Assembly: GCF_016658545.1 (NCBI RefSeq)
Contig: NZ_JACVZC010000007.1
Span: 1-64,000, forward strand
DNA: 64,000 bases
Direction: 5' to 3'
DNA from: Pseudomonas sp. S37
GTDB lineage: Bacteria; Pseudomonadota; Gammaproteobacteria; Pseudomonadales; Pseudomonadaceae
The notes beneath the pieces are model-generated. The model was not told where the DNA came from, searched no databases, and was given only the letters and a program-made list of their open reading frames with translations. The translations under genes and the position numbers were made by a program. This document shows positions 31,486-43,897 of this stretch, piece after piece; the stretch's first letter is position 1; each line of letters opens with the position of its first letter.

Positions 31486-31512
31486 GATTATTTGTTTCTA
31501 CAGCGATATTAT
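31484..31512 (+). promoter_or_regulatory. Promoter of the alpha operon (rpsM)
   Basis: The -35 TTGATT (31484-31489), a 17-bp spacer and -10 TATTAT (31507-31512) predict a start near 31519 and a leader of about 53 bases before rpsM. Confidence 0.62.
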
Positions 31513-31571
31513 CTCGCGCCCTATTTCTTGGCTTCCGGGGCGTAGGTAGCTGTCAATTGGAGTCCCACTGA

Positions 31572-31928
31572 ATGGCCCGTATTGCAGGCGTCAACATTCC
31601 AGATAACAAGCATACTGTTATCTCGCTGACCTACATCTATGGTGTCGGTCGCACAACTGCACAGAAGATCTGTGCAGACGCTGGCGTAAACCCAGCCGCA
31701 AAGATCAAGGATCTGAGCGACGAGCAAATCGAAACCCTGCGTGGCGAAGTCGCGAAGTTCACCACCGAAGGTGACCTGCGTCGTGACATCAACATGAAGA
31801 TCAAACGCTTGATGGACCTGGGTTGCTACCGCGGCCTGCGTCATCGTAAAGGTCTGCCGGTTCGCGGTCAGCGCACCAAGACCAACGCACGCACCCGTAA
31901 GGGCCCGCGTAAGCCGATCCGCAAGTAA
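31572..31928 (+). CDS. rpsM: 30S ribosomal protein S13
   Basis: S13 sits in the 30S head and bridges to the 50S subunit and P-site tRNA. The 118-residue protein begins [14 protein letters not shown] and has the basic C-terminal tail [20 protein letters not shown]. Confidence 0.97.
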
Positions 31929-31946
31929 TCGCCCAGGAATATAGAC

Positions 31947-32336
31947 ATGGCAAAACCTGCTGCTCGTCCTCGTAAGAAAATCAAAAAGACAGTGGTTGAT
32001 GGCATCGCCCACATCCATGCGTCTTTCAACAACACCATCGTGACCATCACCGACCGTCAGGGCAATGCTTTGTCCTGGGCGACCTCCGGTGGTTCGGGTT
32101 TCCGTGGTTCGCGCAAATCCACCCCGTTCGCAGCACAGATCGCTGCTGAGCGTGCTGGTCAAGCTGCGCTGGAATACGGTCTGAAGAACCTCGACGTTAA
32201 CGTCAAGGGTCCAGGTCCAGGTCGTGAGTCCGCCGTTCGTGCATTGAACAGCTGCGGCTACAAGATCGCCAGCATCACCGACGTGACGCCTATCCCGCAT
32301 AACGGGTGCCGTCCGCCGAAGAAGCGTCGCGTGTAA
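31947..32336 (+). CDS. rpsK: 30S ribosomal protein S11
   Basis: S11 lines the platform near the E site. The 129-residue protein contains [20 protein letters not shown] and ends [12 protein letters not shown], both family signatures. Confidence 0.97.
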   Translation: MAKPAARPRKKIKKTVVDGIAHIHASFNNTIVTITDRQGNALSWATSGGSGFRGSRKSTPFAAQIAAERAGQAALEYGLKNLDVNVKGPGPGRESAVRALNSCGYKIASITDVTPIPHNGCRPPKKRRV

Positions 32337-32351
32337 TCAGGAGACAGAAGA

Positions 32352-32972
32352 ATGGCACGTTACATTGGTCCAAAATGCAAACTGTCTCGTCGTGAAGGCA
32401 CCGATCTGTTCCTGAAGAGCGGCGTTCGCGCTCTGGAATCGAAGTGCAACATCGAAGCAGCCCCAGGTATCCACGGCCAGCGCCGTGGCCGTCAGTCCGA
32501 CTACGGCACCCAGCTGCGTGAGAAACAAAAAGTCCGTCGTATCTACGGTGTTCTGGAGCGTCAGTTCCGCGGTTACTACCAAGCTGCTGCCTCGAAAAAA
32601 GGCGCAACCGGTGAGAACCTGCTGCAACTGCTCGAGTGCCGTCTGGATAACGTCGTTTACCGTATGGGCTTCGGCTCGACTCGTTCCGAGTCGCGTCAGC
32701 TGGTTTCGCACAAAGCGATCAGCGTCAACGGTAAGACTGTAAACATTCCATCCTACCAAGTTCGTCCGGGTGACGTGGTCGCGGTCCGCGAGAAGTCGCT
32801 GGCCCAGCTGCGCATTGTTCAAGCCCTTGAACTGTGCGCCCAGCGTGGCCGCGTTGAGTGGGTTGACGTGGATGCTGCTAAAAAGTCGGGCGTTTTCAAA
32901 AGCGTTCCTGCTCGCAGCGACCTGTCTGCCGACATCAACGAAAACCTGATTGTCGAGCTCTACTCCAAGTAA
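32352..32972 (+). CDS. rpsD: 30S ribosomal protein S4
   Basis: S4 nucleates 30S assembly and in E. coli represses the alpha operon. The 206-residue protein has an S4 RNA-binding domain (about residues 94-155) with [20 protein letters not shown]. Confidence 0.97.
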   Translation: MARYIGPKCKLSRREGTDLFLKSGVRALESKCNIEAAPGIHGQRRGRQSDYGTQLREKQKVRRIYGVLERQFRGYYQAAASKKGATGENLLQLLECRLDNVVYRMGFGSTRSESRQLVSHKAISVNGKTVNIPSYQVRPGDVVAVREKSLAQLRIVQALELCAQRGRVEWVDVDAAKKSGVFKSVPARSDLSADINENLIVELYSK

Positions 32973-32994
32973 GGGCTAGAAAATAGGTGCATCC

Positions 32995-33996
32995 ATGCAG
33001 ATTTCGGTAAATGAGTTCCTGACTCCCCGCCATATTGATGTGCAGGTAGTCAGTCCGACCCGCGCCAAGATCACGCTCGAGCCTCTCGAGCGTGGCTTTG
33101 GCCACACCCTGGGCAACGCGCTGCGCCGCATCCTGTTGTCCTCTATGCCTGGCTGTGCAGTAGTCGAGGCCGAGATCGATGGCGTACTCCACGAGTACTC
33201 CGCGATCGAAGGTGTTCAGGAAGACGTAATTGAAATCCTGTTGAACCTGAAAGGCCTGGCTATCAAACTGCACGGTCGTGACGAAGTTACGCTGACCTTG
33301 TCGAAAAAGGGTTCGGGGGTGGTTACCGCTGCCGATATTCAGCTGGATCACGATGTCGAGATCGTCAACCCCGATCACGTAATCGCGAACCTGGCGTCGA
33401 ATGGCGCCCTGAACATGAAGCTCACTGTAGCTCGTGGTCGTGGTTACGAGCCGGCCGACTCCCGTCAAACCGACGAAGACGAAAGCCGTAGCATTGGCCG
33501 TCTGCAGTTGGACGCTTCGTTCAGCCCGGTGCGTCGTATCGCCTATGTGGTCGAAAACGCCCGTGTTGAACAGCGTACCAACTTGGACAAGCTGGTCATT
33601 GATCTGGAAACCAACGGCACCCTGGATCCTGAAGAGGCTATCCGCCGCGCTGCGACCATCCTGCAACAGCAGCTGGCCGCGTTCGTCGACCTCAAAGGTG
33701 ACAGCGAGCCTGTCGTAGTCGAGCAGGAAGACGAGATCGATCCGATCCTGCTGCGTCCGGTTGACGACCTGGAACTGACTGTACGTTCGGCCAACTGCCT
33801 CAAGGCGGAGAACATCTACTACATCGGCGACCTGATTCAGCGTACCGAAGTAGAGCTGTTGAAGACTCCTAACCTGGGCAAGAAGTCCCTGACTGAAATC
33901 AAGGACGTCCTGGCCTCTCGTGGTCTGTCTCTCGGCATGCGCCTCGACAACTGGCCGCCTGCAAGTCTTAAGAAAGACGACAAGGCGACCGCCTGA
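32995..33996 (+). CDS. rpoA: RNA polymerase alpha subunit
   Basis: RpoA dimerises to assemble RNA polymerase and contacts UP elements and activators. The 333-residue protein has the N-terminal assembly domain ([20 protein letters not shown], about residues 32-51) and a C-terminal domain with helix-hairpin-helix segments ([31 protein letters not shown]). Confidence 0.98.
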
Positions 33997-34038
33997 TCGT
34001 CGTAATCACCGAACGTAGTGTTTGGTAAGGAATGAATC

Positions 34039-34425
34039 ATGCGTCATCGTAAAAGTGGACGTCACCTGAGCCGTACCAGCTCTCACCGCAAGGCTATGTT
34101 CCAGAACATGGCAGTGTCGTTGATCGAGCACGAGCTGATCAAAACCACCCTGCCGAAAGCCAAGGAATTGCGCCGCGTTGCCGAGCCGCTGATCACCCTG
34201 GCCAAGGAAGACAGCGTTGCTAACCGTCGTCTGGCCTTCGACCGTACCCGTTCGAAGTCCGCTGTTGGCAAACTGTTCAACGACCTGGGCAAGCGTTACG
34301 CCACCCGTCAGGGCGGCTACCTGCGCATCCTGAAGTGCGGTTTCCGCGCTGGCGACAACGCGCCTATGGCGTACGTCGAGCTGGTTGATCGTCCGGTCGG
34401 CGGTGCTGTAGAAGCTGCTGAGTAA
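34039..34425 (+). CDS. rplQ: 50S ribosomal protein L17
   Basis: L17 sits at the base of the 50S subunit near the tunnel exit. The 128-residue protein begins [20 protein letters not shown]. It is the last gene of the alpha operon and is followed by a strong terminator. Confidence 0.97.
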   Translation: MRHRKSGRHLSRTSSHRKAMFQNMAVSLIEHELIKTTLPKAKELRRVAEPLITLAKEDSVANRRLAFDRTRSKSAVGKLFNDLGKRYATRQGGYLRILKCGFRAGDNAPMAYVELVDRPVGGAVEAAE

Positions 34426-34444
34426 GACGTTCTGTCTGCTACAG

Positions 34445-34471
34445 AAAACCGGGCCTAGTGCCCGGTTTTTT
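34445..34471 (+). terminator. Rho-independent terminator of the alpha operon
   Basis: The 10-bp arms aaaaccgggc (34445-34454) and gcccggtttt (34460-34469) with loop ctagt end in a T-run. It closes the ribosomal super-cluster. Confidence 0.92.
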
Positions 34472-34597
34472 GTACCTGTAACTATTGTTTATTTCTATTG
34501 ATATAAGTCATGTAATGAATTTGTCCCTGTAACCTTGCTCGTCAATACTCTCTCCATAGCCGATTAGCCGGCGCTTGAAGACCGATAAGGAGAGCCC

Positions 34598-36037
34598 ATG
34601 AGCAAGATTCTCACCACCGCCAGCGGTGCACCCGTAGCCGACAACCAGAATTCCCGTTCCGCCGGCCCACGCGGCCCGTTGTTGCTCGACGACTTCCACC
34701 TGATCGAGAAGCTCGCTCACTTCAACCGCGAGAACATTCCTGAGCGTCGCGTTCACGCCAAAGGTTCGGGCGCCTATGGCACCTTCACCGTCACCCGCGA
34801 TATTACTGGTTACACCAGTGCCAGGCTGTTTGAACAGATTGGTAAGCAGACCGAGACGTTCATGCGCTTCTCTACAGTGGGTGGCGAGCGCGGCTCTGCG
34901 GACACCGAACGCGATCCACGTGGTTTCGCGGTCAAGTTTTACACCGAGGAAGGTAACTGGGACATCGTCGGCAACAACACGCCGGTGTTCTTCATTCGCG
35001 ATCCGCTCAAGTTCCCAGACTTTATCCACACCCAAAAGCGCCACCCGCAGACCAACCTGAAGAACGCCCAGATGATGTGGGACTTCTGGTCGCACTCGCC
35101 AGAGGCGTTGCACCAGGTCACCATCCTGTTTTCCGACCGTGGCATTCCGGATGGCTATCGCCACATGCACGGCTTTGGCAGCCACACCTACAGCCTGATC
35201 AATGCCGAGGGAGAGCGCACCTGGGTCAAGTGGCATTTCAAGACCCAGCAGGGCATCAAGAACCTCGCTCCGGCAGAAGCCGCGCGCCTGGCGGGTACTG
35301 ACCCGGACTACGCCCAGCGCGATCTGTTTGAGGCCATCGAGCGTGGCGACTATCCGCGTTGGACTGTCTGCATTCAGGTAATGAGCGAAGCCGAGGCGGC
35401 CAGCCGCGACGAGAATCCGTTCGACGTCACCAAGACCTGGTCGCAGAAGGATTACCCGCTGATCGAGGTGGGTGTACTGGAACTCAACCGTAATCCGCTC
35501 AACTACTTCGCCGAAGTCGAGCAGGCCGCTTTTGGGCCAAGCAACATGGTGCCTGGTGTTGGCCTGTCACCCGACCGCATGCTGCAAGGTCGTGTTTTCG
35601 CCTACGCTGACGCGCATCGCTACCGCGTGGGTACCAACCACCAGCAACTGCCGGTGAACGCACCGCGCTGCCCGGTCAACAGCTATCAGCGTGACGGCTC
35701 CATGGCCACCGGCAGCTACGGCAGTGCACCGAACTACGAACCCAACAGCTTCGGCGATGCACCAAAGCAGTCGCCTCGTCATGCCGAGCCAGCGTTGGCT
35801 TTGAATGGTTCGGCTGATCGCTACGACCACCGCGAGGACACCGACTACTTCAGCCATGCCGGCGCGCTGTTCCGCCTGATGACAGATGAACAGAAGGCCC
35901 TGCTGATCAGCAACATTGCCGGCACCATGGCGGGTGTCAGTGAGGATGTAATCCAGCGCCAGTTGCAGTACTTCTTCAAGGCTGACCCGGCCTACGGCGG
36001 GGGTATCGCCAAGGCTTTGGGCCTGAATCTCGTCTAA
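34598..36037 (+). CDS. katA: Monofunctional heme catalase
   Basis: Catalase dismutates hydrogen peroxide to water and oxygen. The 479-residue length fits the small-subunit NADPH-binding clade. The distal catalytic histidine is H53 in [11 protein letters not shown]. The proximal heme ligand is Y336 in [12 protein letters not shown]. No signal peptide is visible, so it is cytoplasmic. It lies 172 bases after rplQ with its own leader and a terminator at its 3' end. Its neighbour is a ferritin; pairing limits Fenton chemistry, as in P. aeruginosa katA-ftnA. Confidence 0.96.
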   Translation: MSKILTTASGAPVADNQNSRSAGPRGPLLLDDFHLIEKLAHFNRENIPERRVHAKGSGAYGTFTVTRDITGYTSARLFEQIGKQTETFMRFSTVGGERGSADTERDPRGFAVKFYTEEGNWDIVGNNTPVFFIRDPLKFPDFIHTQKRHPQTNLKNAQMMWDFWSHSPEALHQVTILFSDRGIPDGYRHMHGFGSHTYSLINAEGERTWVKWHFKTQQGIKNLAPAEAARLAGTDPDYAQRDLFEAIERGDYPRWTVCIQVMSEAEAASRDENPFDVTKTWSQKDYPLIEVGVLELNRNPLNYFAEVEQAAFGPSNMVPGVGLSPDRMLQGRVFAYADAHRYRVGTNHQQLPVNAPRCPVNSYQRDGSMATGSYGSAPNYEPNSFGDAPKQSPRHAEPALALNGSADRYDHREDTDYFSHAGALFRLMTDEQKALLISNIAGTMAGVSEDVIQRQLQYFFKADPAYGGGIAKALGLNLV

Positions 36038-36054
36038 GTCGAAGTGATAAGAAG

Positions 36055-36079
36055 AACCGCCCTCATTTGGGCGGTTTTT
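36055..36079 (+). terminator. Terminator after katA
   Basis: The 8-bp arms aaccgccc (36055-36062) and gggcggtt (36069-36076), with loop tcattt, are followed by TTT. Confidence 0.85.
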
Positions 36080-36200
36080 CAATGAATATCACTACTGTTT
36101 AACCGATTTTTTGCTTCTAATTGCGCGTTTTTCAGTGACCGTGGGCAAAAGCTGGTTCACACTATGTGACATACACGCTTTCATACGGAGAAACAGGGCG

Positions 36201-36665
36201 ATGCAAGGCCACCCGGACGTAATCAACTACCTCGTCACGCTGCTGAAAGGCGAACTGGCGGCACGCGACCAGTACTTCATTCATTCGCGCATGTACGAAG
36301 ACTGGGGCCTGTCCAAGCTCTACGAGCGCATCAACCACGAGATGGAAGAAGAGACGCAGCACGCCGATGCCCTGATGCGTCGTATTCTGATGCTCGAAGG
36401 TACCCCGGACATGCGTGCGGACGACCTGGAAGTTGGCAGCACTGTACCGGAGATGATCGAGGCCGACCTGAAGCTGGAGTACAAGGTGCGTGGTGCGCTG
36501 TGCAAAGGCATTGAACTGTGCGAACTGCACAAGGACTACATCAGCCGTGACATCCTGCGTGCGCAGTTGGCCGATACCGAAGAAGATCACACCTACTGGC
36601 TGGAGAAGCAGCAGGGTCTGATCAAGGCCATTGGCCTGGAGAATTACCTGCAATCGCAGATGTAA
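36201..36665 (+). CDS. ftnA: Bacterial ferritin (FtnA/BfrA type, heme-ligand Met absent)
   Basis: An iron-storage 24-mer subunit of 154 residues. The ferroxidase ligands E18, E51, H54, E93, E127 and H130 are present by alignment with E. coli bacterioferritin. The heme-ligand methionine expected at position 52 is threonine (E51-T52-Q53-H54). This matches the P. aeruginosa protein first called BfrA and later FtnA, so it probably binds no heme. The ATG at 36201 follows GGAG-like bases. It probably works with katA to sequester iron during peroxide stress. Many genomes annotate it bfr. Confidence 0.9.
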   Translation: MQGHPDVINYLVTLLKGELAARDQYFIHSRMYEDWGLSKLYERINHEMEEETQHADALMRRILMLEGTPDMRADDLEVGSTVPEMIEADLKLEYKVRGALCKGIELCELHKDYISRDILRAQLADTEEDHTYWLEKQQGLIKAIGLENYLQSQM

Positions 36666-36671
36666 AAAGCG

Positions 36672-36775
36672 GGGCTGCTTTGCAGCCCATTCGCGGCTAA
36701 AGCCGTTCCTACATGGACGGCGTTAGCCTCACCTTCACGCGTTACCTGTAGGAGCGGCTTTAGCCGCGAATGGGG
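36672..36775. repeat. Hairpin and inverted REP pair between ftnA and uvrA
   Basis: A hairpin, gggctgc (36672-36678) with gcagccc (36682-36688), is followed by two REP units in opposite orientation: about 36687-36714 (cattcgcggctaaagccg...) and 36747-36775 (...cggctttagccgcgaatgg). The pair lies between convergent genes and may act as a bidirectional terminator or transcript stabiliser. Confidence 0.8.
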
Positions 36776-36796
36776 CGCAGAGCGCCCCCATGGCCC

Positions 36797-39631
<2,835 letters not shown>

Positions 39632-39760
39632 TGCGGCCTCGCTTGGCGGGCATAAACAAGGAAGTATACGGCGCCCTGCCAGTACGCGGCAAAGCGTCGC
39701 GTAGATGCCGTCAAGCTGTCGGACTGATAGAATCGCCGCCGGTTCACACGAGGTTACTCC

Positions 39761-41155
39761 ATGCACGACACCCACAACGAGCGCATGAGCAGCGGCGAAA
39801 CCCGCGCTGCTGGCGGCCTGGCCCTGGTCTTTGCCTTTCGTATGCTGGGCATGTTCATGGTCTTGCCGGTACTGGCCACCTACGGCATGGACCTGGCGGG
39901 TGCCACACCTGCGTTGATCGGCCTGGCCATTGGTGCCTATGGCCTGACCCAGGCGGTATTGCAGATACCGTTCGGGATGATTTCCGACCGCATTGGTCGC
40001 CGGCCGGTGATTTACCTGGGGCTGGTGATCTTTGCCCTGGGCAGTGTGCTGGCGGCCCAGGCCGACTCCATCTGGGGCGTGATTGCCGGGCGTATCCTGC
40101 AGGGCGCGGGGGCAATTTCGGCCGCAGTCATGGCGCTGCTGTCCGACCTTACCCGCGAACAACACCGGACCAAAGCCATGGCCATGATCGGCATGAGCAT
40201 CGGCCTGTCGTTCGCTGTGGCCATGGTCGTCGGGCCATTGCTGACAAGTGCCTTCGGCTTGTCAGGATTGTTCCTGGCCACCGCAGGCCTTGCCCTGGTC
40301 GGCATCCTGCTGATCGCCTTTGTCGTGCCCAACACCCACAGCATCCTGCAGCACCGCGAATCGGGTGTGGCGCGCAAGGCCATCGGCCCGACCCTGCGCC
40401 ACCCGGACCTTCTACGCCTGGACGTGGGCATCTTCATCCTGCATGCCATCCTCATGGCCAGCTTTGTTGCGTTGCCCCTGGCCTTTGTCGAGCGCGGCGG
40501 CCTGCCGAAGGAACAGCACTGGTGGGTGTACCTGACCGCGTTGTTCATTTCATTTTTTGCAATGGTCCCGTTCATCATCTACGGCGAAAAAAAGCGCAAG
40601 ATGAAACGTGTGTTGGCCGGCGCGGTCAGTGTCCTGCTACTGACAGAGATATACTTCTGGGAGTGGGCTGACGGTTTGCGCGGACTGGTGATTGGCACCG
40701 TGGTATTCTTTACCGCATTCAACCTGCTGGAGGCGTCGCTGCCTTCGCTGGTGAGCAAGGTGTCGCCTGCCGGTGGCAAGGGGACGGCAATGGGGGTGTA
40801 TTCCACCAGCCAGTTCCTGGGTGCAGCGCTGGGCGGGATTCTTGGTGGCTGGTTGTTCCAGCACGGCGGGCTGAACATGGTGTTCCTGGGTTGCGCGGTG
40901 CTGTGTGCCATCTGGCTGGTCGTTGCCTTGCGCATGAACGAGCCGCCGTATGTGACCAGCCTGCGCATGCCGCTTACGCCAGAGGCAGTCCGGGAAGCCG
41001 GCCTGACCGAGCGCCTGATGGCCGTGCCGGGTGTGACCGACGCCGTTGTGGTGGCTGAAGAAGCCGCCATCTATATCAAACTGGATACGAAAATTTTGGA
41101 CCGTGCGACCCTCGAGCGACTGGTGAATCCAGCCTCTTCGGCGTGCGAAGCCTAG
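39761..41155 (+). CDS. MFS transporter, YajR-like with C-terminal ferredoxin-like domain
   Basis: A 464-residue protein with twelve hydrophobic spans by eye and the MFS motif A-like loop [16 protein letters not shown] between spans 2 and 3. After the last span (about residue 400) comes a soluble domain of about 55 residues containing [21 protein letters not shown], resembling the YAM domain of E. coli YajR. Proton-driven efflux is expected; the substrate is unknown. It is divergent from uvrA and lies 9 bases upstream of ssb, so the two are likely cotranscribed. Confidence 0.88.
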   Translation: MHDTHNERMSSGETRAAGGLALVFAFRMLGMFMVLPVLATYGMDLAGATPALIGLAIGAYGLTQAVLQIPFGMISDRIGRRPVIYLGLVIFALGSVLAAQADSIWGVIAGRILQGAGAISAAVMALLSDLTREQHRTKAMAMIGMSIGLSFAVAMVVGPLLTSAFGLSGLFLATAGLALVGILLIAFVVPNTHSILQHRESGVARKAIGPTLRHPDLLRLDVGIFILHAILMASFVALPLAFVERGGLPKEQHWWVYLTALFISFFAMVPFIIYGEKKRKMKRVLAGAVSVLLLTEIYFWEWADGLRGLVIGTVVFFTAFNLLEASLPSLVSKVSPAGGKGTAMGVYSTSQFLGAALGGILGGWLFQHGGLNMVFLGCAVLCAIWLVVALRMNEPPYVTSLRMPLTPEAVREAGLTERLMAVPGVTDAVVVAEEAAIYIKLDTKILDRATLERLVNPASSACEA

Positions 41156-41164
41156 GAGAACGTT

Positions 41165-41713
41165 ATGGCCCGTGGGGTTAACAAAGTCATTCTGGTCGGC
41201 ACTTGTGGCCAGGATCCCGAAGTCCGCTACCTGCCCAACGGTAACGCCGTGACCAACCTGAGCCTGGCCACCAGCGAGCAGTGGACCGACAAGCAGTCGG
41301 GCCAGAAGGTCGAGCGTACCGAGTGGCACCGTGTGTCGCTGTTCGGCAAAGTTGCCGAAATCGCCGGCGAGTACCTGCGCAAAGGTTCGCAGTGCTACAT
41401 CGAAGGCAAGCTGCAGACCCGCGAGTGGGAAAAAGACGGCATCAAGCGCTACACCACCGAGATCATCGTCGACATCAACGGCACCATGCAGCTGCTCGGC
41501 GGTCGTCCGCAGGGCCAGCAGCAGGGCGGCGACCCGTACAACCAGGGTGGCGGCAACTACAACCAGGGTGGTGGCCAGCAGCAACAGTACAACCAGGCAC
41601 CGCCACGTCAGCAGGCCCAGCGCCCGCAGCAGCAACAGCGCCCGGCGCCGCAGCAGCCTGCACCGCAGCCAGCGGCTGACTTTGACAGCTTTGATGACGA
41701 CATTCCGTTCTGA
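41165..41713 (+). CDS. ssb: Single-stranded DNA-binding protein
   Basis: SSB coats single-stranded DNA and recruits repair and replication enzymes. The 182-residue protein has an OB fold (about residues 1-110, starting [21 protein letters not shown]), a Gln/Gly/Pro-rich linker (about 115-165) and the acidic partner-binding tip DDDIPF at the C-terminus. Confidence 0.97.
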   Translation: MARGVNKVILVGTCGQDPEVRYLPNGNAVTNLSLATSEQWTDKQSGQKVERTEWHRVSLFGKVAEIAGEYLRKGSQCYIEGKLQTREWEKDGIKRYTTEIIVDINGTMQLLGGRPQGQQQGGDPYNQGGGNYNQGGGQQQQYNQAPPRQQAQRPQQQQRPAPQQPAPQPAADFDSFDDDIPF

Positions 41714-41742
41714 TTCACCGCTTTTTCGAAGCAGCAAACACC

Positions 41743-41774
41743 AAAAGCGAAGCCACTGATTTGGCTTCGCTTTT
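41743..41774. terminator. Bidirectional terminator between ssb and the convergent gene
   Basis: The 13-bp arms aaaagcgaagcca (41743-41755) and tggcttcgctttt (41762-41774), with loop ctgatt, have a long T-run on the + strand and a short one on the - strand. Confidence 0.9.
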
Positions 41775-41785
41775 TTTTGCCCTAA

Positions 41786-42208
41786 TCAGGCCGGATGAAT
41801 CATTACGTTAATACGGCGACGCTCGATAACTTTCTGGGCGCCGGGTGCGCCAGTGAGCTTGTCGAAAGTGACGGTGGTATCGGCATTGACTGCCGGATTA
41901 GGCACGACCCGTATCACCTGATAGTCCTGGCCTGCTGGCGCTTGCGGCTGAAGCTCGACAGTAGCGGAGTCCGGGGTGCTGGCGACCCAGGTTTCCCCAG
42001 GGGCCACTGCCAGCCTGGCGGAGTAAGTAGCCCCGGCCACGCTATGGAACGTGCAACCATCGACTACCTGCGCTTGCGCGGGGCAGTAGGCGGCCTTGGC
42101 ACCGGGGCGCAGCGGGTTTTCGATGGCGTACGTGATGCCTTGCATATCGGCGAACGCCAGCGATGCGAAAGTGCTGGCGAGTAGGGTGATGGAGAATATT
42201 CCACGCAT
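41786..42208 (-). CDS. Secreted hypothetical protein
   Basis: A 140-residue protein I do not recognise. A clear Sec signal peptide spans residues 1-20 (hydrophobic core ITLLASTFASLAF, likely cleavage after ALAFA), so the product is periplasmic or secreted. The mature part has two cysteines that could form a disulfide (in AAYCPAQ and DGCTFHS) and is otherwise beta-prone and Pro/Val-rich. It stands alone, with a plausible promoter at 42250-42277 and a shared terminator with ssb. Confidence 0.75.
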   Translation of the reverse strand: MRGIFSITLLASTFASLAFADMQGITYAIENPLRPGAKAAYCPAQAQVVDGCTFHSVAGATYSARLAVAPGETWVASTPDSATVELQPQAPAGQDYQVIRVVPNPAVNADTTVTFDKLTGAPGAQKVIERRRINVMIHPA

Positions 42209-42240
42209 TGCAGTGCTTCCTTGTGTGCAAAATCATAATG

Positions 42241-42277
42241 TATACAAACTGTATAATTTGCCGAAGTCCGACGTCAA
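42241..42277 (-). promoter_or_regulatory. Promoter and palindrome upstream of the secreted protein gene
   Basis: Read on the - strand, -35 TTGACG (42272-42277), a 16-bp spacer and -10 TATACA (42250-42255) form a good promoter. A palindrome TATAC-AAACT-GTATA (42241-42255) overlaps the -10, a natural repressor position. Confidence 0.5.
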
Positions 42278-42444
42278 TGCATGCTTCGCCTCCACTGGCG
42301 GGCATCCTGCCGAAGCGCCCGGTGAACACTTGAGGCAGCTCGGAGCAGGGTGATGGTCAGCTTGGGCGGCAGGGTTAAATCTGCGCACCAGACCGTGTGA
42401 AACCCTCTCTCCCAACCGGCAATCGAAAAATATTCAGTAGATGC

Positions 42445-42473
42445 TTGACCCGGGAGAACGGTCGTTCTACTCT
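42445..42473 (+). promoter_or_regulatory. TetR-gene promoter with a palindromic operator in the spacer
   Basis: The -35 TTGACC (42445-42450), a 17-bp spacer and -10 TACTCT (42468-42473) are visible. The perfect palindrome AGAACG-GT-CGTTCT (42455-42468) fills the spacer and suggests TetR autorepression. The expected start point coincides with the ATG at 42480. Confidence 0.55.
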
Positions 42474-42479
42474 GGCTAC

Positions 42480-43061
42480 ATGGAAAAGCCAATAACCGAT
42501 ACACGCGAAAAAATCCTGGCGACGGCCGAGCAGCTAATTTACGAGAACGGTATTCATGCCACGGGCATGGACCTGTTGGTAAAGACCTCGGGCGTAGCAC
42601 GTAAAAGTATTTACCGTTACTTCGCGAACAAGGACGATGTCGCTGCGGCGGCACTCAACGCCCGCGATGTACGCTGGATGCAGTGGTTCAAAAGCGAATG
42701 TGACAAAGCGGAATCTGCGCAAGCGCGCATCATCGGTATGTTTGATGTGCTCAAGAGTTGGTTTGTATCGGACGGTTTCCGGGGGTGTGCTTTTATCAAT
42801 ACCGCCGGAGAAGTTGGCGATGCAGAAGACCCTATTCGCCAGATCGCGAAGTTGCACAAGCAAAAGCTGCTGGACTACACGTTTGAGCTGACCAGCCAAT
42901 TGGCTGTCGACGATCCGATGGGCTTGGCGAGGCAACTCTTTGTGCTGATAGAGGGCACGATTACCGTGGCCCGTGTCATGGGCGATCATTCCTCTCTTGA
43001 GAGTGCAAAAGAAGTAGCGAAGTTATTAATCAAGGAAGCAAAGCGCACAGGCGCTCGATAA
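42480..43061 (+). CDS. TetR/AcrR-family transcriptional regulator
   Basis: A 193-residue regulator. The N-terminal helix-turn-helix (about residues 8-55: TREKILATAEQLIYENG...SIYRYFANKDD) is typical of TetR repressors. The rest is the ligand-binding helical domain. I chose the ATG at 42480 (MEKPITDTREK). It has no Shine-Dalgarno sequence and may be translated from a leaderless mRNA. A palindrome sits in its own promoter. The DUF1348 gene downstream is a likely target, although no copy of the palindrome is seen there. Confidence 0.88.
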   Translation: MEKPITDTREKILATAEQLIYENGIHATGMDLLVKTSGVARKSIYRYFANKDDVAAAALNARDVRWMQWFKSECDKAESAQARIIGMFDVLKSWFVSDGFRGCAFINTAGEVGDAEDPIRQIAKLHKQKLLDYTFELTSQLAVDDPMGLARQLFVLIEGTITVARVMGDHSSLESAKEVAKLLIKEAKRTGAR

Positions 43062-43273
43062 CTCGGTTACACGTTAAACGTTAACCTTATATTGTTTTTT
43101 GATGAGCCGTCAGTAACAGCAATTTGCTGCTGTCACTGGCGACGGCTATCGGCTGCACGTTTTCAATCAACGCGACACGTTATTCAAGCTCGCTGCAATT
43201 AGGCCAAGCCGCATTGGCCTTATTTAATGAATGCTAACTCTTTTAATGTATCCACTGCCCTGGAGGCCCCCCC

Positions 43274-43750
43274 ATGTCCAATGAACAAGCTCGTCCGCCA
43301 CTTCCTCCTTTCACTCGCGAATCAGCGATTGAGAAGGTCCGACTTGCCGAAGATGGCTGGAATACCCGCGAGCCCGCAAAAATTGCCCTCGCCTACACGC
43401 TGAACACCCAATGGCGTAACCGCGCCGAATTTGCAACCAATCGCGAAGAAGCCCAGGGCTTCCTCACTCGCAAGTGGAAGAAAGAGCTGGACTACCGCCT
43501 TATCAAAGAGCTCTGGGCCTTCACCGACAACCGCATCGCCGTCCGTTACGCCTACGAGTGGCACGACGACTCGGGCAACTGGTTCCGCTCCTACGGTAAT
43601 GAAAACTGGGAGTTTGAAGCCGATGGCTTGATGCACCGCCGCTTCGCCTGCATCAACGACATGCCTATCAAGGAAAGCGAGCGCAAGTTCCATTGGCCAC
43701 TGGGGCGCCGCCCGGATGACCACCCAGGCCTGACTGAACTGGGCCTGTAA
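43274..43750 (+). CDS. DUF1348 (NTF2/SnoaL-like fold) protein
   Basis: A 158-residue cytosolic protein matching the DUF1348 family in length and in motifs such as [20 protein letters not shown] and the C-terminal [17 protein letters not shown]. The family has an NTF2/SnoaL-like alpha+beta cone fold; the substrate is unknown. It starts at ATG 43274 after CTGGAGG. It lies 212 bases after the TetR gene and has its own strong terminator. Genes of this family often sit beside TetR regulators. Confidence 0.85.
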   Translation: MSNEQARPPLPPFTRESAIEKVRLAEDGWNTREPAKIALAYTLNTQWRNRAEFATNREEAQGFLTRKWKKELDYRLIKELWAFTDNRIAVRYAYEWHDDSGNWFRSYGNENWEFEADGLMHRRFACINDMPIKESERKFHWPLGRRPDDHPGLTELGL

Positions 43751-43758
43751 GCCGTGGC

Positions 43759-43795
43759 AAACCTGATCCTTCATAGCTGAAGGATCAGGTTTTTT
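43759..43795 (+). terminator. Strong terminator after the DUF1348 gene
   Basis: The 15-bp perfect arms 43759-43773 and 43778-43792, with loop tagc, are followed by a T-run. Confidence 0.93.
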
Positions 43796-43897
43796 GCTTT
43801 ACCCACGGTGTCGGCATGGCAATCACGCCGAAATCAACCGCAAGTGCCGTCTTCCTTCCCCAAGCGTCAAGCCGCGCCATCAACCCTCGTGGCCGCC

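Noticed and set aside
39632-39760. LexA/SOS box between uvrA and the MFS-ssb genes
   Set aside because: I found no CTG-N10-CAG pattern in the gap; damage control of uvrA cannot be claimed here.
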